The notes under the pieces are model-generated. The model was given only the letters and a program-made list of their open reading frames with translations. It was not told where the DNA came from and did not search any database. From assembly GCA_023253795.1 (NCBI GenBank), contig JALRFG010000062.1:1-9850 (forward strand): DNA of 9,850 bases, written 5' to 3'. Positions 5,967-9,850 of this stretch are shown piece by piece (the first letter of the stretch is position 1; each line of letters starts with the position of its first letter). A program made the position numbers and the translations under genes. This stretch comes from Methylocystis sp. Its GTDB lineage: Bacteria > Pseudomonadota > Alphaproteobacteria > Rhizobiales > Beijerinckiaceae.

Positions 5967-6524
5967 TTTGATTTTAAAAGCGCTAAACCGGAAGACGTCC
6001 GGAAAAAACTCAATGAGATCATTCAAAAAAGCTCCGGCCACCTCACCCTCTCCAGCCGTGCCCTGAATGACGTCGAAGACGCCATTTTCCCGGAAGAAGA
6101 CATCCTCGCGATTGGCGAAGGACTTTATAATCATGACATGTGGCTGATCCTGGTGACAGACAGGCGCGTTTTGCTGCTCTGCCGCGGTCTTTTCTTCGGC
6201 CTGAAATCAAAAACCATTCGGCTCGACGACATTAAATCCATTCAGTCCGCGCCTGGACGGATCATGACCAACCTGACCATTCAGGAAGGGACGGTCAATC
6301 TGGTGATCGAGAACGTGCATAATCTCTCGGCGCAATTCATCGAGAACAAAATAAATCTGCTGATGAAAGGCAAAAAGCTCGGCGTCGCAGTTTCGGCCAT
6401 TCCCGAAAACGAGCATTTGGCCGCCCTGGCGGGACTGGTCAAAAAAAGAGAGAAGCGTGAGATCGATGATGACGAATTCGACCGCCAGAAGGCGGAATTA
6501 ATGCGTCAATATCTAGAATCCTGA
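5964..6524 (+). CDS. PH-like (YokE-type) and SHOCT domain protein
   Basis: The 186-aa protein starts with GTG at 5964, set by GGAGG 5 nt upstream. Residues about 45-137 look like a bacterial pleckstrin-homology fold of the YokE type: EDILAIGEG, then LILVTDRRVLLLCRG, and IRLDDIKSIQ with alternating beta strands, ending in a helix (LSAQFIENKINLLM). Residues about 150-182 form a SHOCT motif, the short C-terminal helical pair (LAALAGLVKKREKREI, then DDDEFDRQKAELM). There is no signal peptide or membrane segment, so it should be cytoplasmic. Bacterial PH domains mostly mediate protein contacts and SHOCT is often an oligomerisation tail, but no specific role can be given. It is transcribed away from the atp operon and convergently with the AAA ATPase gene, probably as a single gene. 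Confidence 0.82.
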   Translation: MFDFKSAKPEDVRKKLNEIIQKSSGHLTLSSRALNDVEDAIFPEEDILAIGEGLYNHDMWLILVTDRRVLLLCRGLFFGLKSKTIRLDDIKSIQSAPGRIMTNLTIQEGTVNLVIENVHNLSAQFIENKINLLMKGKKLGVAVSAIPENEHLAALAGLVKKREKREIDDDEFDRQKAELMRQYLES

Positions 6525-6576
6525 AACAGCCCGCGCCTCGCACGCAGCGCGTGAGACGCATTCTCAAAGCCCCGTC

Positions 6577-7740
6577 CTAAACCCTCGCCGCCGGCTCCTG
6601 AACCAACGCGGCCTCGGCTTCTTGCGCCGTCATTGTTGAAAACATCAATTGCAGCTCGGCGCCCGTGCGCGGCGCATAGGCGCCGACGCCGTCATGACCG
6701 TAAAAAGCCCGGAACATTCGACGTGCGCTTTCATGCGAGAGCGGACCGATCTCAATCACATCATCAATGCGTCCGGGACGAATAATCGCCGGATCGAGTC
6801 TGTCGATGTGATTTGTCGTCACGATGAACTTCAGACCATCGGGCGTCTGCATGCCATCCATGGCGTTGAGAATTTCATGCAGTGGCGCACCCGGAAAATT
6901 GCGATCTTCCGATGAACCTTTGTCGCCCGTCGCATCGCGCCTGAGGCCATTGGCGATCGTATCAATATCCTCAATCACAAAAAGATCGTTGCGCGCTCCA
7001 GACAGGAATGCGGTGCCCAGCCCATGCAAGGATTTGATGTATTTGATGTCGAATCCGAATTCGGAAGCGAGCGCGTGAATAAGGCTCGTCTTGCCTGTTC
7101 CGGGCGGCCCATGAAGAATCATGCCCAACTTCCACGGAACGCCGCGCGTCGAATGCCATTCTTCAGCGCCAAGAAACCAGTTGAGACGACGAACCAGTCG
7201 TTCCTTGATCGCCTCATCGACAAAAACCGTATCCAGTCCGCGCTTGCGGCGGCGCAGGCCGCCGCTGAAGCCGCCGGCCGCATACATGGAGACGTAAATT
7301 GCGTTTTTATGCTCTTCCGGCCGGCAATCCTGCATGAAACGCTCAACAAGCTTGCGATCGCGCGTCAGGAAAGACACCGTAATCGTTTCAAAAGGCGCAA
7401 CCTGCTGGGTCGATTTCGTCTTTGAATATTTGAACAGAACGCCCGCATAACGTCCCCAGCCGCCGCCAAAGCCGGTTTTGAGCGATCCATCTTTGATTTC
7501 GAGTGATCGGCTGAAAAAATTGAGCCGATGTCGCTCGATGAAAGCGTCGACGTCCCGATATTCATTGGACAGGCTCTCGACAAAAACCGTCGTCCAGAGC
7601 GTCTTGCCGAGAACATCCCCGATGCTCTCCGGCACAGCGCGCAACACATACATCGCCGAGCCAAAAACCAGCGTGCCAACGCCGCCAACCAAAAGCTGAT
7701 TGGAGGCGAAAGCGGCGTAAAGCGCATCTAAAATCGACAT
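6577..7740 (-). CDS. Membrane-anchored BCS1-like AAA ATPase
   Basis: This 387-aa protein (ATG 7740) has an N-terminal membrane helix at about 15-34 (NQLLVGGVGTLVFGSAMYVL), a BCS1-type middle domain (about 60-165), and one AAA domain (about 200-350). The AAA domain shows Walker A GPPGTGKT at 211-218, Walker B LFVIEDID at 253-260, sensor-1 Asn310 in VTTNHIDRLDPA, and RPGRID at 321-326 with candidate arginine fingers Arg321 and Arg324. Motif order and spacing match mitochondrial Bcs1, a heptamer that moves folded Rieske protein across the inner membrane. What bacterial relatives move is largely unknown, and no Rieske gene is visible nearby. An in-frame ATG at 7785 would add 15 Gly/Arg-rich residues. 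Neither start has a good ribosome site, so translation may depend on coupling or leader structure. A small membrane-protein gene lies upstream on the same strand. Confidence 0.88.
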   Translation of the reverse strand: MSILDALYAAFASNQLLVGGVGTLVFGSAMYVLRAVPESIGDVLGKTLWTTVFVESLSNEYRDVDAFIERHRLNFFSRSLEIKDGSLKTGFGGGWGRYAGVLFKYSKTKSTQQVAPFETITVSFLTRDRKLVERFMQDCRPEEHKNAIYVSMYAAGGFSGGLRRRKRGLDTVFVDEAIKERLVRRLNWFLGAEEWHSTRGVPWKLGMILHGPPGTGKTSLIHALASEFGFDIKYIKSLHGLGTAFLSGARNDLFVIEDIDTIANGLRRDATGDKGSSEDRNFPGAPLHEILNAMDGMQTPDGLKFIVTTNHIDRLDPAIIRPGRIDDVIEIGPLSHESARRMFRAFYGHDGVGAYAPRTGAELQLMFSTMTAQEAEAALVQEPAARV

Positions 7741-7779
7741 GTGAAATCTTTTGCCCCCGCCCCCGACTCTGGCGGCGGC

Positions 7780-7821
7780 GATCATTTACGGAAAGGAATG
7801 TTCTCTCCGCCGTAAATGATC
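7780..7821. repeat. Perfect 12-bp inverted repeat before the AAA ATPase gene
   Basis: GATCATTTACGG (7780-7791) and CCGTAAATGATC (7810-7821) are perfect inverted copies, 18 nt apart. The left arm contains the upstream candidate start codon at 7785, so an RNA hairpin would bury it. The repeat lies 40 nt before the preferred ATG at 7740. It could be a regulatory hairpin or a wide operator. Confidence 0.7.
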
Positions 7822-7827
7822 CGAAGG

Positions 7828-7847
7828 AGGCCCTTCCGCAAGGGCCT
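7828..7847. repeat. 8-bp hairpin next to the larger inverted repeat
   Basis: AGGCCCTT (7828-7835) and AAGGGCCT (7840-7847) form a perfect stem with a CCGC loop. There is no U-run on either side, so it is not a standard terminator. It stands between the small membrane gene and the AAA ATPase gene, 7 nt from the repeat at 7780-7821. Confidence 0.6.
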
Positions 7848-7875
7848 GGCGACAACGCGCGTCTTGTCTGGCCGC

Positions 7876-7911
7876 CATGACCATTCGTTCATCCATGACT
7901 ATTCGTTCATC
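7876..7911. repeat. 18-bp tandem duplication across the stop codon of the small membrane gene
   Basis: CATGACCATTCGTTCATC (7876-7893) and CATGACTATTCGTTCATC (7894-7911) are adjacent copies that differ at one base. In the gene's frame the proximal copy reads Met-Asn-Glu-stop and the distal copy Met-Asn-Glu-Trp, so the single difference is the TAG stop. A length of 18 nt keeps the frame. Confidence 0.85.
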
Positions 7912-8096
7912 GGGACAAATCGGCCCATCATATCGCTGCCGAGATCAAGCTGCGCCGTGTGCCGCGCATGCTCGACAGGCAAGGAAAATCCAAGAACGAA
8001 TGTCGCGACCGCCATAGCGACAATCAGACCAATCGACAGTCGGAACTGACGACGCAACGATTCACGACCGAAACTGCTGTCGAAGCTGTAAGCCAT
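7899..8096 (-). CDS. Small single-span membrane protein, unrecognised
   Basis: The product is 65 aa from ATG 8096-8094, with GGAGG 9 nt upstream; a GTG directly before the ATG would add one residue. Residues 1-20 are polar and Arg-rich (GRESLRRQFRL). One strong membrane helix follows (about 20-40, LSIGLIVAMAVATFVLGFSL), then a short segment (PVEHARHTAQLDLGSDMMG) ending in VPMNE. Positive residues before the helix predict an inside N-terminus. I do not recognise a family. The good ribosome site and sensible topology support a real gene. It lies 158 nt upstream of the AAA ATPase on the same strand and could share its transcript. The stop is a TAG inside a tandem 18-bp repeat; without it the frame would add 38 residues and end in an ATGA overlap with the AAA frame. 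Confidence 0.6.
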   Translation of the reverse strand: MAYSFDSSFGRESLRRQFRLSIGLIVAMAVATFVLGFSLPVEHARHTAQLDLGSDMMGRFVPMNE

Positions 8097-8389
8097 CACC
8101 CAAACCCTCCCTGCATTTATCCTTTACGAAGGATTAAAGTCGCCCGGCGCAGGGTGATGTGCGGCAGCGCACATCAGAGGCGGCGACACTCGGCCCCGCA
8201 TCGGCGCAGCCTGAATATTATCTTTTTATTTCAATCATATAAGCAAATGGCAACGACTGCTTTGCGCTTCTTCTTTTTAACCCTGCTTCAGCCTATATCC
8301 ATCTGGTCAAAATGTTTCCGCCAAAGTTGTCACGCATCTTTATTTGCGCGCAGCGGACTGGGCGGTTTTTTGGAGTTTTAGGAGGCATC
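8097..8389. other. Divergent intergenic region between the small membrane gene and the HdeD-family gene
   Basis: This 293-nt region holds the leaders of both genes. It contains a 6-bp hairpin (ATCCTT 8119-8124, AAGGAT 8129-8134), an 8-bp hairpin (TGATGTGC 8155-8162, GCACATCA 8169-8176) in the leader of the minus-strand gene, and an AT-rich patch at about 8215-8290 where promoters could lie. I see no -35/-10 pair good enough to name. Confidence 0.5.
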
Positions 8390-8953
8390 ATGAGCTATTC
8401 ATCCAACGCGCCAATTGATGAACTGAATTTCTCGACACTCAAACAGAATTGGGGATGGACCGTCGCCTTTGGCGTGTTGCTCTCTCTGGCCGGCGGCATT
8501 GCGCTGGGCAGCGTCACGCTGACCACGATTTCGAGCGTGTTTGTTGTTGGCGTTGCGATGGTCGTGAGCGGCGTTGTCGAAGTGGCGCATGGTTTCGCTA
8601 TGCGGACGTGGCGTCATTTCTTTCTGTGGCTGGCGATCGGCGTGCTGTACATCGTCGCCGGCGTCGGAGCTATTCAAAATCCGATGCTCGCCGCCGGAAT
8701 CTTTACGCTGATGATCGGCGCCAGCTTGATTGGTTCGGGATTGGTCCGCACCTATCTTTCGTTCCAACTGCCCGAAAGCGCCCCGCGCATGGCCATCGCC
8801 ATCTCGGGCGTGCTGTCGCTTTTGCTTGGCGCGGTTATTCTCGCTCAATGGCCGGTGTCGAGCCTTTGGGTGATCGGCGCATTTCTCGGCGTTGATCTGT
8901 TTTTCGCCGGCATGAGCTGGATTGGCGTCGGCTTCTCGCAGAAAAACGCCTGA
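8390..8953 (+). CDS. HdeD-family six-span membrane protein
   Basis: The product is 187 aa from ATG 8390, preceded by AGGAGG with a 4-nt spacer; the frame is open upstream to ATG 8312, but that would add a charged leader with no ribosome site. Six hydrophobic helices (about 22-41, 47-68, 76-94, 99-119, 132-152 and 158-180) come as three similar hairpins, as in HdeD. The repeated pattern of short Gly/Ala-rich helices (GVLLSLAGGIALG, VLYIVAGVGAIQNP, VLSLLLGAVILAQWP) and the NP or WP after them are typical. E. coli HdeD is tied to acid resistance at high cell density. In alphaproteobacteria relatives are common and their role is not established, so I do not assign acid resistance. It is probably a single-gene unit closed by the terminator at 8964-9004. 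Confidence 0.88.
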   Translation: MSYSSNAPIDELNFSTLKQNWGWTVAFGVLLSLAGGIALGSVTLTTISSVFVVGVAMVVSGVVEVAHGFAMRTWRHFFLWLAIGVLYIVAGVGAIQNPMLAAGIFTLMIGASLIGSGLVRTYLSFQLPESAPRMAIAISGVLSLLLGAVILAQWPVSSLWVIGAFLGVDLFFAGMSWIGVGFSQKNA

Positions 8954-8963
8954 TTACGTTGAA

Positions 8964-9004
8964 GCGCCGGCCGTCATGCGTTTGACGGCCGGCGCAACCT
9001 TTTT
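8964..9004 (+). terminator. Intrinsic terminator of the HdeD-family gene
   Basis: A 13-bp perfect stem (8964-8976 with 8983-8995) closes a 6-nt loop (TGCGTT) and is followed by AACCTTTTTA, with the T-run at 9000-9004. It lies 10 nt past the stop codon. On the minus strand no U-run follows, so it works mainly for the plus-strand gene. Confidence 0.85.
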
Positions 9005-9007
9005 ACC

Positions 9008-9358
9008 TCATTCAATGAGACCGAATTTTTTAAGCACCGGCAGCAAAGCCAGATAGGCAAGAGCCGTGGCGGCGGAAGCGATCGTCAAACTCACCCACAG
9101 GTTCGTCCCGGCTCTGAGCAGCACGGCCAGGAGCGGGAATAAAACCAGCGACGGCACGATCAGCCAGAAAATCTGGCTGGAGAGTTCCGCGATTTTTTCC
9201 GGTTCTGCGCCCTCAACGCCCAGCCAGACAAAAGCCAGCAGAGAGGTGAGCGGCAAGGAGGCCACCAGCGCCGCAAAGCCGGTCGAGCGCTTGGCGATTT
9301 CCGAGATCAGAACGATCAGCGACGCTGATATGAAGATCTTGATCGCGTAGTAGATCAT
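9008..9358 (-). CDS. DUF3147-like four-span membrane protein
   Basis: The product is 116 aa from ATG 9358-9356, with GGGGGGAG just upstream; the open frame runs 43 codons further but that stretch is not membrane-like. Four hydrophobic helices (about 4-20, 28-47, 63-82 and 87-110) nearly fill the chain. The pattern IKIFISASLIVLISEIAKRS, followed by GFAALVASLPLTSLLAFVWL, matches small DUF3147 proteins as I know them. These are uncharacterised inner-membrane proteins and no substrate can be given. The stop lies 3 nt past the T-run of the convergent HdeD terminator. It is divergent from the small lipoprotein gene. Confidence 0.78.
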   Translation of the reverse strand: MIYYAIKIFISASLIVLISEIAKRSTGFAALVASLPLTSLLAFVWLGVEGAEPEKIAELSSQIFWLIVPSLVLFPLLAVLLRAGTNLWVSLTIASAATALAYLALLPVLKKFGLIE

Positions 9359-9420
9359 TACTCCCCCCAATGCAGCCGCTTCATCGAGGCGACCCTTTCC
9401 GCCCGATGCGCCAGCGAATG

Positions 9421-9446
9421 CTGTGATGCATTTTTCAGTATCACAG
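9421..9446. repeat. Short inverted repeat between divergent genes
   Basis: CTGTGAT (9421-9427) and ATCACAG (9440-9446) are inverted copies 12 nt apart, in the 226-nt gap between the DUF3147-like gene and the lipoprotein gene, 63 nt from the former's start. The TGTGA/TCACA halves recall CRP-type sites, but the spacing is far too wide for one. Confidence 0.4.
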
Positions 9447-9584
9447 GCGACCCGGCCTGCCGCCATCCAAACGCATCGGCCGCGCAAAAATGCCGTCCGC
9501 GCCCACGCGACGCGTCAGCACTTGAAAAAAAAGACCATTCGAACGAAAGTGCCGGCAAGACGAGTGGGGGATTTTTTCAGATCA

Positions 9585-9797
9585 ATGAAAAAACTGATCA
9601 TCATAGTCGGGGCGCTGACGGCAGCCGGATGCGCGGCGGACCGCGTCAACAAGGAGACCTATACGGTCTCCAAGAAAAAGACCTACCCCTCGCTCGTCAT
9701 GGCGCCGCCGGCCTGCAAACTGCCGGAAAATCGCTACGCCGACATGTGCGCCAGCTATAACTACCTTGAAGTGATTACGGCGCCGCCGAAACTTTAA
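9585..9797 (+). CDS. Small predicted lipoprotein, unrecognised
   Basis: The product is 70 aa from ATG 9585. An in-frame ATG at 9423 would add 54 basic residues and destroy the lipoprotein signal. Residues 1-15 (MKKLIIIVGALTAAG) form a lipoprotein signal with lipobox TAAG-Cys16, so the mature 55-aa protein would be lipid-anchored from Cys16. Ala17 at position +2 gives no retention signal and suggests the outer membrane. The mature part has two further cysteines (Cys44 in APPACKLPENRYADMC, and Cys54) that may pair, with PENRYADMCASYNY between and after them. I know no named family. The ribosome site is poor; GGGGG lies 15 nt away. It is the last gene seen before the window edge and divergent from the DUF3147-like gene. 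Confidence 0.7.
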   Translation: MKKLIIIVGALTAAGCAADRVNKETYTVSKKKTYPSLVMAPPACKLPENRYADMCASYNYLEVITAPPKL

Positions 9798-9807
9798 TCA
9801 AACGCCT

Positions 9808-9837
9808 GCGGCGATCGTCATCCCCGCCGCCATTTTT
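9808..9837 (+). terminator. Possible weak terminator after the lipoprotein gene
   Basis: GCGGCG (9808-9813) and CGCCGC (9825-9830) form a 6-bp stem with an 11-nt loop, followed by CATTTTT (T-run 9833-9837). It begins 10 nt past the stop. The short stem and large loop keep confidence low. Confidence 0.4.
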
Positions 9838-9850
9838 CAGCCGTAATCCT

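Noticed and set aside
6535..6560. Terminator between the convergent PH-SHOCT and AAA ATPase genes
   Set aside because: Only a 5-bp stem (CACGC/GCGTG, 6541-6553) with a 3-nt loop is present and no T-run follows.
9421..9446. CRP/FNR-type operator
   Set aside because: The halves TGTGA and TCACA are 14 nt apart, whereas CRP sites have 6 nt between them, so I keep only the inverted repeat itself.
1..9850. CRISPR array, insertion sequence, prophage, tRNA/rRNA or defence island
   Set aside because: I saw no spaced direct repeats, no transposase or integrase motifs, no tRNA-like cloverleaf and no nuclease or effector genes. The AAA ATPase is BCS1-like with no accompanying effector.

Overview
The window reads as alphaproteobacterial chromosome, most likely order Hyphomicrobiales (Rhizobiales). 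The evidence is GC-rich coding sequence, an F0 operon that is separate from F1 and carries both b' and b stalk genes (atpI-atpB-atpE-b'-b), a ctaC-ctaD pair next to an IalB-family gene, and a secreted protein of a type I associate with this order. I cannot name the genus from the sequence alone.

Layout. 1-1293 (minus): the aa3-type cytochrome c oxidase genes ctaC and then the start of ctaD. The ctaD frame is normal for 86 codons, then changes without a stop into sequence that resembles a planctomycete-type DUF1592 cytochrome protein, so the left edge looks chimeric. 1294-1617: divergent promoter region. 1618-2833 (plus): two secreted-protein genes, an IalB-family protein and a conserved hypothetical. 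2853-2875: hairpin between convergent genes. 2883-5539 (minus): the complete F0 operon, with a good sigma70-type promoter at 5672-5700 and two perfect hairpins between atpE and b'. 5964-6524 (plus): a PH-SHOCT protein with a GTG start. 6577-7740 (minus): a membrane-anchored BCS1-like AAA ATPase. 7899-8096 (minus): a 65-residue single-span membrane protein. Between these two lie an 18-bp tandem duplication and two inverted repeats. 8390-8953 (plus): an HdeD-family membrane protein with a clear intrinsic terminator. 9008-9358 (minus): a DUF3147-like four-span membrane protein. 9585-9797 (plus): a small lipoprotein.

How the genes work together. The left half is respiratory: cytochrome oxidase builds the proton gradient and the F0 sector lets protons flow back to make ATP. 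The catalytic F1 genes are not here, as is usual in alphaproteobacteria. The right half is a set of short, mostly membrane or envelope genes with no shared pathway that I can support. The BCS1-like ATPase and the small membrane protein upstream of it are the only candidates for a little-described functional pair.

The points most worth a second look are the ctaD breakpoint, the duplicated stop-codon repeat that would otherwise run into an ATGA overlap with the AAA ATPase frame, and the twin hairpins behind atpE. I see no CRISPR array, insertion sequence, tRNA or rRNA, and no recognisable defence system.
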